DNA from: Aquilaria yunnanensis
Taxonomy: Eukaryota; Streptophyta; Magnoliopsida; Malvales; Thymelaeaceae
DNA length: 64,000 nucleotides
Assembly (NCBI GenBank): GCA_039654915.1
Contig: CM077594.1
Span: 87,186,893 to 87,250,892 of the forward strand
Direction of reading: 5' to 3'
Part shown: in pieces, positions 20,742-32,886 of the stretch
How positions within the stretch are numbered: position 1 is the stretch's first letter
Layout of the letters: the number at the start of each line of letters is the position of its first letter
Translations under genes and position numbers: made by a program
Notes under the pieces: generated by a model
What the model was told of the DNA's origin: nothing
What the model saw: the letters and a program-made list of their open reading frames with translations, nothing else
Database searches by the model: none

Positions 20742-23700
20742 ATGATTAGTCTAAACGGCTCGAATTACCACATATGGAGAAGCAAGATGAAGGATCTCTT
20801 ATATGTGACGAAGATACACTTGCCCGTGTTTGGTACAACCAAACTGGAGGACAGATTCGGAAGAAGATTAGGCATTCGAGTATTAGCAAGTATATGGTTT
20901 CATCTGACAATTTGTTGAAGATAATGTTTACAACCACATATCTACAGAAACTCATGGAAGGACAATGTGAAGCAAGGTTGAAGAGATGTACGCTTCAAAA
21001 ACTGACAACAACAAATTATTTTATCTGACAAGATTGCTTTAGATAAAATACCAGGAAGGTTCATCCATGGCAGATCACCTGAATGATTTACAAGGAATTG
21101 TGGAACAATTATCCACGATGGGCATAAAATTTGACAACGAGGTACTCGCTCTTATAATGCTAGCCTCATTACTAAAGTCTTGGGAGACTTTGAGAATTTC
21201 ACTTACAAAATTTAAACCAAATGGTGTAATAAATGTAGAATTCATCAAAAGTAGAATTCTGAATGAAGAGATAAGACGAAGATCGCAAGGATCTTCTTCA
21301 TCACAATTAGACTTCATTGTAGCAGATTCTAGAGGGAGAAGTGAGACTAGAGTACCAAAGTCAAAAGATAAGAGCAGAGGAAAGTCAAACAAATATGCAA
21401 ATATTGAATGCCACTATTGCAGGAAAAAAGGGCATATAAAAAATTTATGCTGAAAATCTAGGCAAGATCATAAAAAAGGTAAATGACCGAAGAAAGATGA
21501 TAGCAGTGATGATGAACAAGCAAATGTTGTCGATGAGTTTAACATTGTCCATGATGATGATATTGTCAATTTTGCAACCCATGAGACGAGTTGGGTGATT
21601 GACAGTGGTGTTGCCATTCATGTCACTTCTCAAAAAGAATTTTTCTAATCTTATACACCTGCAAAATTTTGGTGTTGTGAGAATGGGAAATGAGGGTTTC
21701 TCACAAGTTGCAAGAAAAGTAGATGTTTCTCTGGAGACTCAGAATAGTACACAGTTAGTCTTGAAATATGTCAGGCATGTTCTAGATTTGTGCGTGAATC
21801 TGATTTCAATAGGTAGACTTGATGATGAAGGTTATTACAACACCTTTTTTAATGGCCAGCGGAAGTTGACTAAAGGAACCCTGGGAGTAGCCAGAGGAAT
21901 AAAGAACTCAAAACTGTACACGATGTAGACAAAACTCCCCATGGATATTGTGAATGTAGTAGAGAATGACAGTACAGTGGAATTATGGCATAAACGATTG
22001 GGTTACATAAGTGAAAAATGAATGACCCATCTTGCAAAAAAGAAGACATTACTGGGACTGGATCAGGTCCATTTGAATAAATATGCTGATTGTCTGGTAG
22101 GAAAGTAAAACAAAATGTCTTTCAAAAGTTCCCCTCTTTTCAGAATGAAGAATATGTTAGATCTGATACACTCAGATCTGTGTGGGCTAATGTCAAAGTC
22201 ACTTGGTGGTGCTCGATACTTTGTGACTTTCATTGACGATCATTCTTGTAAGACATGGTTATACATTCTGAAGTCAAAAGATCAAGTATTAGAAGTTTTC
22301 AAATAATTTCTAACCCTGGTTAAGAGACAAAGCGACAAGAAGCTGCAATACATATGAGCAAACAGTGGTGGAGAGTACATTAGACCATTTGATGCTTACT
22401 GCAAAAAGTATGGTATCCAACATTAGACAACACCTTCTAAGACACTGCAGTTAAATGGTTTAGTTGAAAGGATGAACAGAACTTTGATGGAGAGAGTTTG
22501 ATGTTACTCTCACATGCAAAGTTACCTCAGATGTTCTGGGGTGAAGCATTGTTAGCAGTTGCTCACATGCTGAATTTTTCATCGTGTGTCCCTCTACAAT
22601 ATGATGTCCCAGAGATGGTATGGTCAGGAAAGGATGTCTTCTATGACTATCTGCAAGTGTTTGGTTGTAAAGCCTACGTGCATATCTTGAAGGATAAGAG
22701 ATCTAAACTTGATGTTAAGACACGATAATGTGTTTATTGGCCATGGCCAAAATCAATTTAGCTATAGATTTTATGATTCAGTAACGAAGAGGCTTGTTAA
22801 AAGTTGTGATGCTATATTTGTTAAAGATTAGACCATTGAGGATATTAAGAAAGCTGAGAAGAATGCTTCAGCATCCATTGGTAGTTCAACAGATTTACAA
22901 CTGATTCCTCCAACGGCAGTGCAAAGACAAGTTGGAGATGATGTACAAAACGATGAATCGGAGGAAAATGATTTTGATGCTCCCATTGAGAATGGACCAG
23001 GTAATGCTGCTGATGATGGTGTTCATCAACAACCACCAGCAGTAGTGAGTTCTCCAATTTTAAGGAGATTTAATAGAGTCAGACAATGATGTACTAGATA
23101 TCTTGAAAATGAGTATGTATTATTGATTGACGGAGAAGAACCAGGGAGTTTGGAAGAAACTATGGATTGACGCCAAGCAAAAAGAAATGAGATCCTTGCA
23201 TGAGAACAGAACATTTGAGCTGGTGAAGTTGCCAAGCGGCAAAAGGGCTTTGAAAAATAAATGGGTATTCAGAATCAAGTTTGAAGAATCTAATTCATAA
23301 CCATGGTTTAAAGCCAAATTATTTGTCAAAGGTTTTAGCCAAAGAAAAGATTTTGACTTTGATGAGATCTTTTCACCAGTTGTGAAAAAGACATCAATTC
23401 ATACAATTCTAGAACTTGCAGCAAGTCTCGATGTAAAGATTGAGCAAATGGATGTGAAGACTGCCATTCTATATGGTAATTTGGAAGAAGAAATATACAT
23501 GGAGTAGCTAGAGGGTTTTGAAGTAAAAGGAAAAGAGGACTATATTTGCAAGCTAAAGAAAAGCTTGTATGGTTTGAAATAAGCGCCCAGACAGTGGTAT
23601 AAGAAGTTTGAGTCAGTTATGGGAGAGCAAGGTTACAAGAAGACTACTCCAGATCACTGTGTATTTGTGCAAAAATTCTCTGATGTTTATTTCATTGTTC

Positions 23701-24690
23701 TATTGCTCTATATGGATAATATGTTTATTGTTGGTCAAAATATTTCTAGGATCAACAGCTTGAAGAAGCAGTTGAGTAAGTTTTTTGCTATGAAAGATTT
23801 AGGGCCAGCAAAGCAAATTCTTAGAGTGAAGATAACAAAAGATAGAAGCGCCAAGAAATTGTGGCTATCACAGGAGAAGTACATTGGCAAGGTACATCAG
23901 AGATTCAATATGGACAAGGCTAAAGCAGTTAGTTGTCCTCTTGATAATCACTTTAGATTAAGTTCCAAGCAATGCCCTTCTACCGACAAAGAGAAGGAAG
24001 AAATGGAAAAGGTTCTATAAGCCTCAGTAGTTAGAAGTTTGATGTATGTCATCGTATGTACATGGCTAGATATTGCATACCCAGTTGGTGTAGTGAGTAG
24101 GTTCTTTTCAAATCCTGATAATGAACATTGGGCTACAGTTAAAATGGATTTTCAGGTATCTTCGTGGTATTTCTCAAACGTGCTTATGTTTTAGAAATAC
24201 AAAGACTGTGTTAGTTGGCTACACAGATACAGATATGGTTGGTGATGTTGAATCAAGAAAGTCTAAATCATGATACCTGATTACATTTGCAGGAGGAGCT
24301 GTGTCATGACAGTCAAGATTACAAAAATGTGTTGCTCTTTCAACAACTGAAGCTGAGTTTATAGCAGCAACAGAAGCATGTAAGGGGCACAACGAAGAAG
24401 TTCTTAAAGAACTTGGTTTCCACTAGGAGAAATATGAATTGTTCTGTGATAGTCAGAGCGCAATTCATCTTAGTAAGAATTCATCTTTTCATTTCAGATC
24501 GAAGCACATTGATGTGAGATATCATTGGATAATGAATACATTGGAGATGAAGCTATTACAGCTTGTGAAGATCCATACTGATGAAAACGGATATGATATG
24601 TTGATCAATATTCAACCGAGAGAAAATTTTTTGAATATTATCGACTGGCAACGGGAATGGTGGAACTCCCACATAAGGCAAGAAGGGGAG
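20742..24690 (+). pseudogene. degenerate copia gag-pol polyprotein
   Basis: Gag starts at an ATG at 20742 (LNGSNYHIWRSKMKDLL) and ends with an intact CCHC knuckle CHYCRKKGHIKNLC near 21412-21453. Protease keeps DSG (SWVIDSGVAIHVTS, about 21589). Integrase shows HSDLCG and FIDDHS contexts (22115-22306) and GGEYIRPF as the third (about 22367). RT spans about 23130-24020; its catalytic YVDD is altered to YMDN (about 23710), which alone should abolish polymerisation. RNase H has CALSTTEAEF and CDSQSAIHLSKN (24330-24480). Many stops and frameshifts break it into fragments. Not functional. Confidence 0.85.
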
Positions 24691-24692
24691 AT

Positions 24693-25283
24693 TGTTGACT
24701 TTATTGCCCCATGTGGGGTGCAACAATTTTTTTTTAATTATTTTTCTCCCTTTTCTCTCCCTTCTTTATTGTTTCTCTATTTTCCTTTGTTGTTTCTATT
24801 ATTGCGGCTGAAGAAATAGAAAGCTGTAGCAAATATTGAAATCAGGCACAGATACATGCTGGAGGCAGCACCGATTTTGAAAATCGGATGGAAGAAAACG
24901 CGTTATTTCTTCTATAAATAGCCATGCCATTCCTCCCTCAGATCACCACGGTGGAAGCTTGCTCAGTTGTGAGAGTAAACGAAAAATTGTGAGAGAGAGA
25001 TTTATTTTTAGGGAGTGACAAAATAGTGAGATAATTTTTTTTTTGTTTTTGTGTTTGGGAAACACTTGAGTGCCATTATTTGGGATTTATCTTATACCTC
25101 TAGAATTTATGTCTAGAGAATATTCTCTCTCTGTAAGTGTACTATTTTTATAGTGGAAGAAAATCTCGGAGTTTGTTCCGTGGACATAGTCCTAAAATTA
25201 AGGGTGAACCATATAAATTTTCTGGTGTTATTTTTACTAATCATTTAGTTCTTGAAGTTATCACCCACTGCACGACCCCAACA
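24693..25283 (+). repeat. copia 3' LTR, 591 bp
   Basis: Begins TGTTGAC just after the polypurine tract and ends ACGACCCCAACA, matching the 27-bp LTR stub at 20703-20729 in inverse. A TATA motif (CTATAAATAGCC, about 24912-24923) marks U3/R. Confidence 0.75.
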
Positions 25284-25880
25284 AAAGGAGTTTCTCTGAA
25301 TTTCTGGAATGGTTATTCTAGCTCTGGAAATTTGCTGTAAATCTTTTCTGAAATATGAAGCAAAATAGGCAGTGTCCATAGCTTGTACAAATGAGCACTG
25401 ACCCAGGGGTTCTGAACTAGTTTCTGAATTGATGTCTGAGAAATTCTTAGGAAATTCTTGGGAAATTCTTTGTCTTGTGCAGATAGAAAACCAATAGCTC
25501 ATCCTAAAACCTAGAAAGCTCGTTACGTACTCTTTTGTTTTAATCTGCCACTGTTTTTTCTAACTAAGTTAGTCTGGTTTTGTATAAGTTTATAGCATTA
25601 CCTTTTTTCCTTTAAAGAAAAAAATAGTATGTATATCTTACAACCAAAAAGGATTATTCTTTCTTTTTTTTTGAAAAAAAAAATTATTCATGTTAAGATA
25701 CTCTCCCTCCATCTCAAATACAACCACGCTCTTTTCTAACTTTTCATCCTAAAATAGACGACACCAAAATCTACCAGTTTTCGACTTCAACCTGGCCCTT
25801 GCATGTAAACGAACAAAACCCAACATAGAGTCACTAGCAACGATAAGGTCTTACACAAAACAAAAAAAACTAAAAATTAG
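25284..25880. other. 3' flank of F-box pseudogene 1 (duplicated unit)
   Basis: No gene. 25480-25680 matches 35785-35960 (words such as AGAAAGCTCGTTACGTACTC and TTTTGTATAAGTTTATAGCA), marking one edge of the duplicated F-box segment. 25690-25770 starts CTCCCTCCATCTCAAATAC, a MITE-end-like sequence with no partner found. Confidence 0.5.
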
Positions 25881-27049
25881 TTAAATAGCATAGCATATCT
25901 TACCCCCGGGGGGGGGGGGGGGGGGGGGGGGATGTGGGGGTGTCGCTAGCCAACTCAATCGGTAAAACTTTGTCCATAACTTGTCCCCATCATCATCTGG
26001 ATATGAAGATTGGTTTGTGTATACTTTGTTACCCATTTTCTTAGCTTGCCCCTTGGCCGAAATTGAGCAGCAAGATGGATTGATGCAACTAATAAACAAC
26101 ACTCTATAGTTCAAGAAACCGTCTCTATTGATCCAAGCATCTTCAGACGGATTGAACTTGAACAATACATGATTGTGTTCTGTAACCAGCTTTTCTGTTA
26201 TATTGTAGGGAGAGTAGTCAATCAACAGAAGAATCTCTCCATTCAACTCGAACAATCTAAAATCCATGACACAGAGGTTGACGTCCGAAACCTCCAAAGG
26301 CAAAGCAATATCTCTCCATTCGCCACTGGAAGGATTGAAGCTTCCCATGTGTTGCATGCAAAAACAATTGAAGATCCCATCAACACATGCCACACTCTTG
26401 TTGTAACCCCAATATTGTTCCGTTTCAAACTCATGCTTCTTCCAAAGCTTACTGACCTCGTGTCCATATATGGAGTTCCATCGTGGTGTCCGGGGGCTTT
26501 TGCTGGACTAGCACAGAGAAAACACAATCTTGAGATGTTGGATCAGAACCAGAGAACATGGCCATGTCCATTCCTCTGGAATATAGATCAGCTAAACTTA
26601 GAGACACATCGGAGAAAGGATGGTACACGAACTGTGAAATAACAAGTATGGCCGAACAATTCGGATTTGTGGTGCGGAACTGAAACAAGCAACCAGCCGA
26701 ACTTGGAGTCCTGAATTGTTGGATCGCCAACCAAGTGAGGAGACGAAACACCGAGAACTATCGAACGCGTGTAAGGTCTAGGGTTATAAGGTTCGTAAAA
26801 GTCGAAATCAATCGATACTAATCTTTTAGTTCTACCATGACGAAGGCGAGTGGGAGTAGGCGCCAGCCATGGCAGATCATTGTTAGGAAGCAGCAGAATT
26901 CTCCAACCTTTACAAACTGATACAACTCTGAGACGGTCTCTGAAAAGCGCGAGTTTTTTGATAATCATGTGGAGAATGGCGTCTGGAAGAGAAGACCAAC
27001 GGGATCTTGAACCGAAGATTGCCGGCCCTGCACTTGCTCCGACTTCCAT
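25881..27049 (-). pseudogene. F-box/DUF295 (KIB1-like) pseudogene, copy 1
   Basis: Start ATG at 27049 (MEVGASAG). An F-box follows at residues about 13-45 (SSLPDAILHMIIKKL, RVVSVCKGWR), which in intact proteins binds SKP1 in an SCF ubiquitin ligase, then DUF295-type propeller sequence (PYTRSIVLGVS, GSFNPSSGEWRDIALP, HVLFKFNPSEDAW, MGNKVYTNQSSYPDD). The frame is lost near 26645, and near 26455 a stop (CAG TAA) plus one extra T break it again; copy 2 is uninterrupted at both places. At the 3' end the frame runs into a 24-base poly-G tract read as polyproline, so the original stop is probably lost. Likely dead. Paralogue at 36148-37206. Confidence 0.85.
25908..25931 (+). repeat. poly-G tract, 24 bases
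   Basis: An uninterrupted run of 24 G preceded by five C. It lies at the 3' end of F-box pseudogene 1; copy 2 has only GGGG at the equivalent place (about 36131-36134). Its length is prone to slippage and sequencing error. Confidence 0.85.
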
Positions 27050-27670
27050 CCCTTGAGGCAACTGTCGATCCTTGAAGACAACGACAGTGGTTGGGTGTGT
27101 AGGTCAATGTTTGACACAGCAGACCAAGTAATAAAAAGTTTTTTCACTTTTAATCAAAGACTTGATTATTCATATTTTCGATTGCTACTTCTCTTTCGTT
27201 TTATATAATAACAAGTTTGAGTTCGATCGTCTATTGGTCCGGAATCTAATTGTTCTTGTTACTGCCTTGTATTAAATTTATAACTACCTATCAACATCTT
27301 AATAAAGTTTAGAACCAATTTTAAAAAATGAAAAATTTGAGCACTTAAACAGAAAAATAGGATAAGTTTAAGGACAATAAAATCTGTTCCCCTTTCACAA
27401 TAATTTTACAACAATTACTTCATTTTCAAGTTTACGAGATTGTGTGATAATAGGTTTTATAGTGGTGGAATCAATTGTGAGAAGATATGAGTCCTGCAGT
27501 GTGGGGTTTGAGAATGTGTTTTATGTTGGCTAATCAAAACTTGTACATGTTGAAAGAAAATGATCAAAAGGAAGAGTGACCAATGCTTCTCTAAAATTTA
27601 ATGTGTTTATATGTAAGCTTGTAAAATTTATTTAGGAATAGCTGGATAGTTCATTTTCTAATTAAGGTTG
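27050..27670. other. upstream part of duplicated F-box unit
   Basis: No gene. From about 27220 to 27665 the sequence matches 44985-45425 (for example CTAACTATCAACATCTTAA-like and GGATAGTTCATTTTCTAATT), the far side of the second F-box copy after two transposons are removed. Confidence 0.6.
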
Positions 27671-27779
27671 AAGAGTGGTACTTCAAGATAAATGGTTTTT
27701 TAATAATTATTGCTCCACTTTCTTATTGAAAATGTAAGCAAAGTCCTTTCCTATTACTTATCTTTCTCGTTGAGATCTC

Positions 27780-27813
<34 letters not shown>

Positions 27814-27964
27814 GAGGAAGGGAAAATAATAGTACTATTTCTCTTTCATTTCTCCTGTTCTTGGTTTGATTACTTAAGAAATGTGAATGGCACAAAATTT
27901 TGGTCCGGTTTGGGACTCTTAACGCTCCAAATCGTGAAGCGGAATATTGGACAGGGGTAACTAG
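27671..27964. repeat. spacer with (GA)n microsatellite
   Basis: A (GA)n run occupies 27782-27810. The rest of the interval is unassigned. Confidence 0.6.
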
Positions 27965-28269
27965 AGATGACAATTAGATAGGTTGGGTTAGGTTTGGGTT
28001 AGATCATTCAGGTTAGCATGTATTTGGGTTCGGGTTAGATTATTTGGGTTCAGGTTGGGTCGAGTCAGATTTATTTAGATCCGGATCTAATCAAATTGGG
28101 TTGTTTGAGTTTCAAACTAAATTCAACTTAATTGTTAAGTTTACTCGAGTCAAAATAAATAAATTGATTTAACTTTTTTGTTCGGTTTTGATTAAAATTT
28201 AATTTAATTAGACATAAAAAATAATCAAAAATTTTGAAGATATATTAATATATAATTTCTTTAATAAAA
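27965..28269. mobile_element. hAT-like subterminal repeats, partial
   Basis: Begins TAGAGATGACAATTAG and is filled with GGGTT(A/C)GG, GGTTGGGTCGAG and CGGATCTAATC-type words, the usual subterminal sequence of non-autonomous hAT elements. No matching right end was identified. Confidence 0.35.
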
Positions 28270-28509
28270 TATTTCTTCTATCCCAAGTTCTTTGTAATAT
28301 TTACTATTCAGCAATTAACCTATGATTTTTTTTTATTTTCAAAATTTTAGTATATAAATGAAAAAAATTATATATAAATAATAAAAAGACCCATAGTTTC
28401 TAAATATATTTTTTTAACTTTTTTTTCTAATAAATAAAAATATGAATAAATTCAAGTTAAATTATTCAAAAAAGTCAATTATTTCAAAGAATATAGGACA
28501 GAGGGAGTA
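28270..28509. mobile_element. Stowaway-like MITE
   Basis: Left end TTCTTCTATCCCAAGTTCTT and right end GGACAGAGGGAGTA form a diverged terminal inverted repeat of the CTCCCTCTGTCC type. About 240 bp, AT-rich, with inverted-repeat homology running well inside both ends. Confidence 0.6.
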
Positions 28510-28970
28510 CTATAATTTTGAAAACCTAATTATTCTTATCTATCTCTCACTATTTCACTAATCATTTTCCTTAACTCTCATTCACTCGCTCCACAACGCA
28601 AAACAGATTAACAGACTAAAAGAAACATTTTAATCATGTGAGGGATGAAAATGGAATAAAGTGAATGCTATGGATGAAAGTGGAACAATATTTAGAGGTT
28701 AGGGATCACGAATGCATTTAACTTGAACCAGTCATGGCAACCAACAAACCATTATTATGATTTATTGGATGAAGGTTTTGCTGATCCTTATGCAGCTAGC
28801 TGTGAGGATATATATATTTTTTATGATGATTGCATGACAACCGATTTTGAGCCATATTCTTTGCACATGTTGTTACTTGAGATTAGAGCATACTTATGGT
28901 CGAGTTATCTGGGATTGAGGATACAGTCTTGGATGTGTTAGCGAATCAAAATTTGTCAATCAACTATGAA
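28510..28970. other. intergenic, nothing recognised
   Basis: A 72-residue open frame lies at 28723-28941. It has no family resemblance I can name and no promoter context; not called as a gene. Confidence 0.35.
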
Positions 28971-30253
28971 CATTACTAAAAAATAGGCTTTTTCCAACTG
29001 CTTTGTGTTGGAAAATCGAGTTTTCCAACGGTCAACCGTTGGAAATAGTGTCGTTGGCAAAACATGTGTTGGAAAATTTTTTTCCAACGGCTCATTTTTT
29101 TGCGGTTGATATTTCTAACGGTTAGTAATTGTAAAATGAGCCATTAGAAATTTCCAGCGACTGAAGATCACATAGTTATTTGGCTAAATTTTCCAACATT
29201 TAAGGCCGTTGGAAAACATTTATACGAAAACAAAAACAATATAAAAAGATATATTTTATACATTACTAAATTATATTCTATATTTTATAATATGACAACA
29301 ATTTAATAAACTATATCTTATGTTTACAAAAAAAATTTCAAAAGTAGGAGACAAAAAAACCACAAAATTACAAAAATGGGCTAATAATAACAAAATCACA
29401 AATTACATAAACTATGAAATATCAGAAAAATTATCCTCAAAACAGATATTCACAAATATAAAATAAAAGACAACAAATACAACAAACCCACAAAATAAAT
29501 AAAACAAGATCCGAAAAATTTAAAAAACAAATACAACAAACAAACAAGTAGATTTGAAAGCACGGCAGCTGAAGGAGGGTGGTGGAGTGAGGAACCAAGG
29601 TGAATGGCGAGCGACGAATTTGGTGCAGATTTGGGCGAAGAACACGAGTTGAGAGGAGAATGGACCTATCTGGTGCGAATCTGGGCGGAGAATGCGAGCC
29701 AAGAGGAGAACAGACGTATTTGGTGCAGATTTGGGAGATGAATGGTGAGCTGACGGTGACGAACGATGAGCAGATGACGATGAACGGTAGAGCAGACGGA
29801 CGGGCAGATGGCTGTGAACAGTAGAGTGAACGTTGAACAGATGAAAAAGAGAGAATGGACGAAGAGCACAGAGAGGAGACAGAGCATAGAAAGGAGACAA
29901 AGGGAAAATAAATGAGAGAGGCAGAGAGCCAAGAAAGCAGAGGGAGAGTGAGAGAGGCAAAAAAACGAGAGAGGCGAAAGTGGAGAGATATGAAATATGT
30001 ATATATAGCTAGGTTAAAGTAGGTTTGAGTTAGTTTTGGGCCAATTAGTTGGGCCTAATAAATTGAGTTATATAGTGATATATATATATTTATTTATAAT
30101 AAACTATATATATAAATGTATTACCATTATTATTATTATTATTGTTGTTTATAATAAAATATTTTCAAAATACTTACTTTACTTTTTAAAATTTTACAAT
30201 AAATATGATAAATATTTTATATATGATATACATAAATACACACATACATACAT

Positions 30254-30319
<66 letters not shown>

Positions 30320-30480
30320 GTATATGTATATGTATATGTATATATAATTATGATACTTATGATACATTATATATTATGATACATTTTAACATATAATACA
30401 TTATATTATGATAAATACATATTATGACATATATTTAAATTTTATGTTTCCAACGGCCTACGCTGTTATAGGTTTTATCA
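28971..30480. mobile_element. CACTA-like non-autonomous element, decayed
   Basis: Starts CATTACTAAAAAATAGGC (compare CACTAC...), then about 250 bp packed with TTTTCCAACGG and its inverse CCGTTGGAAA, typical En/Spm subterminal motifs. A single TTTCCAACGGCC recurs at about 30448, which may be the other side. The interior has a GC-rich block (29520-29960) and a long microsatellite. The right CACTA terminus was not found. Confidence 0.45.
30226..30345 (+). repeat. compound microsatellite (CATA)n(CA)n(TATG)n
   Basis: About 120 bp: CATA repeats to 30270, about 19 CA units to 30308, then TATATG-type units. Likely highly length-variable. Confidence 0.9.
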
Positions 30481-31512
30481 CAACAGTATGAGGATTGTAA
30501 GTTAAATGGTCAGAACCCTCAATATATGCTAGATGAATTGGAAAGTAAGAATCAGACTTTCCTTCAAGAACAAGATATAATGAAAAAACAAGTTAAAAAA
30601 AAAAAACACGATCTCTTCAACTAGTACTAACATGCCCACAACTCCCTTAACTTTTCTCGATTCATCTTAAATCATGTTTGTCAATAAATTAACTTTTGGA
30701 AAAGCAATAGCAATTGCCCCCATTAAATGATTTATTTAAGGATGTGGATTTCACCAAGAGTCATATGTCTCAAATAAGGTAATGGGAGCGCTTGGTTTTA
30801 TTGAGCTTAGGGAGCTCGTGTGTTAGCGAGTAACTTCAGTCAAATGATTGCATAATATTAGCCAACTGTTGATATCACTTCATTATAAGGCTTAATCTTT
30901 ATCAGCTTTTCAATCATTCTTGATCTCGTTAGTGCCGACACTAGTAGATAGTCTTTTATTTTTTATTTCTTTTATTATTCCTTTGAATTTAGGGTGGCCT
31001 CAATGGATTTATTATTTTGTTGTGCTATCTCATGTACTTCTTTTTCCTTTTCTTTGTATATAATTCTGATTAAAAAAATAATTATTGCTACAAGTTAAAA
31101 ATATTTTATAAAATAAATTCCACAAATTTTTTATCTATAAGATAAAGCCCTCACCTGGAAAGCCCTCACTCGGAAAACTCCATCATCATCCATAGTAATC
31201 AACATCGAATTGGTGTTCAAAGGATAATGGCTCTTTTTATCGTCGATGTAAAAAAAATTATTTAAAAAAAAAATACAAGCATCACGGGTGAAATCTAAAT
31301 TTGATCCATTAACTATTTACTCTGTCCTAAAATGGTCCCTTAACTCTAAAAGTGACCATTATGGACACATTGAGCCATTATTTTGGATAGACTTAATTAA
31401 ATGAGCAATATTAAACCTTACCAAATTAGGTTTATCAGACTTAGGCCCATCTCTGTCAGATCGGCCCAACCCCAACACAATGAGAAAACCTACTTTCCTC
31501 CTATTGTACATC
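30481..31512. other. intergenic, nothing recognised
   Basis: AT-rich spacer with no supported gene; left flank of element A. Confidence 0.4.
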
Positions 31513-31764
31513 AGTTATTATATTATAGACATATTTCTAATTAGACATACGAATCTAGCCCTAATTACCTATAAATAACCCATAATTCAGTAAATAAATT
31601 GACTAATTTACCCCTGGACCAAAATTCACCCTCACTCTTGAAAACTAACCTCTGCCAACGCCATCGCTACCACGCCGCTACCATCTCCTCCTCCGATGAA
31701 GCATCATCGTCTCCATATCTTATAGTCATCATTCGACTCTAGATCTCGCAGCTGCTCGGCTCCG

Positions 31765-31975
31765 GATCTAGTCGTCACTTGCCGGATCTTGTTGATCACC
31801 TGCCGGATCTCATCGTCACCCAACGGATCTTGTCGATCACCCGTCGGATCTTGCTTCTGATCATTTCCCGGATCTTATCGTCATTTTCCGAATCTTGTCG
31901 CCACTCGTTGGATCTCGTCATCACCCATCGGATCTCGTCAATCACCCACTGGATCTTGCTTCTGATCGTTTCCTC
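31765..31975 (+). repeat. GATCT(C/T)GTCATCACCC minisatellite
   Basis: The phrase CGGATCTYGTCGATCACCC recurs roughly every 18-22 bases, about ten times, with much variation. It lies inside element A, and related single words occur in element B. Confidence 0.7.
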
Positions 31976-32004
31976 CAAGCGCATCCTTGTTGCTTCCGGA
32001 CAAC

Positions 32005-32395
32005 AAAAGTGTCTGCAATAAAATGTAAATTTGTCTAATATAGTATGTGGAAGTGTCGACAGAGTAATATAAAATAAATTATTACAATGTTAAATTAAAA
32101 GTGTCTAAAGCTATAAGAATAAGTGTCTGATTGAATATTGAAAAATGTGTAAAAAAATATATAAAAGTAGCTGGTTAAATAACTTGTGAATTATTAGTTA
32201 TTTTTAGGAAATAAGTGGCTAAAATTATTAAAATAAGTGTCTGACTAAATATATAAAGGTGTTTAAATAAAAATATAAAAGTGTCAAAAATATTTAAAGA
32301 AGTGTTCAAGTAAAGGTATGCGATTCAATGAATAAGCAAGTGTCTAAATAAATGTATAAAAATGTCTAGAGTGAAATATAAAAGTGTCCAGACAA
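32005..32395 (+). repeat. dispersed AAGTGTCT word array
   Basis: More than ten copies of (A)AGTGTCT(A/G) or close variants in about 390 bp of AT-rich DNA, at irregular 25-40 base spacing. Element B carries the inverse (AGACACTTTTAT-type words) at 43955-44500. Confidence 0.7.
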
Positions 32396-32886
32396 TAATC
32401 AATAAAATAATTTATTTTTCTTTTGAAAAGCAAAATTACTCTTCACAGTTCTCATCTCCCTCTTCCCCCACTCATCCCTCTCATCTCTCATATCTTTTCC
32501 ATAGCCGCCGCCCTCCCTTAACAGCCGTCATCTGCAGCTCTCATCATTGCCGGTTGCCTTGCCTCGGATCTCCTCGCCTCAAATCGTCGCCACACCATCA
32601 CCATCGTTGCATAAGGTCCTTGGTAGTAGGTCGGAGCGTCGAGGAGGTAGCTGTCGGGCAGATTGGACAGATTGGAGGTCATCGGCAAGAGACTGAAGTG
32701 TTGAAGAGGCCAAAAGTTTAGGAAGTAAGCCAAGAATCCGATTGCCGGTAAGGAGCTCGAGGTGGGAGATTGAAGCGTCAATGAGGAGATCAGACGTCGA
32801 TCAAAGATCGAAGCATCGATTTGATCAAGTGGTGCTTCGATTAGGCGATCGGTGATTTGATCAGGCGTTTGGCGTTCCTCAGCCTC

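Larger units (their letters stand above)
20730..25283 (+). mobile_element. Ty1/copia element, plus orientation, 5' LTR lost
   Basis: Carries gag, protease, integrase, reverse transcriptase and RNase H in copia order, a polypurine tract (AAGAAGGGGAGA, 24680-24691) and a 3' LTR (24693-25283). Its 5' LTR and PBS are missing; at 20730 it abuts, head to head, the LTR stub of an inverted relative. Without a 5' LTR the target duplication cannot be tested. Gag and protease wording suggests the Tork/Tnt1-like side of copia, as inference. Confidence 0.85.

Noticed and set aside
29520..29960. 146-residue minus-strand frame rich in Leu/Ser
   Set aside because: Lies in the GC-rich interior of a CACTA-like element, with low-complexity repeats and no recognisable domain.
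30036..30396. Frames reading His-Thr repeats
   Set aside because: Translation of the (CATA)n(CA)n microsatellite.
31779..32021. 80-residue frame with ILSIT/RILSS repeats
   Set aside because: Translation of the GATCTCGTCATCACC minisatellite in element A.
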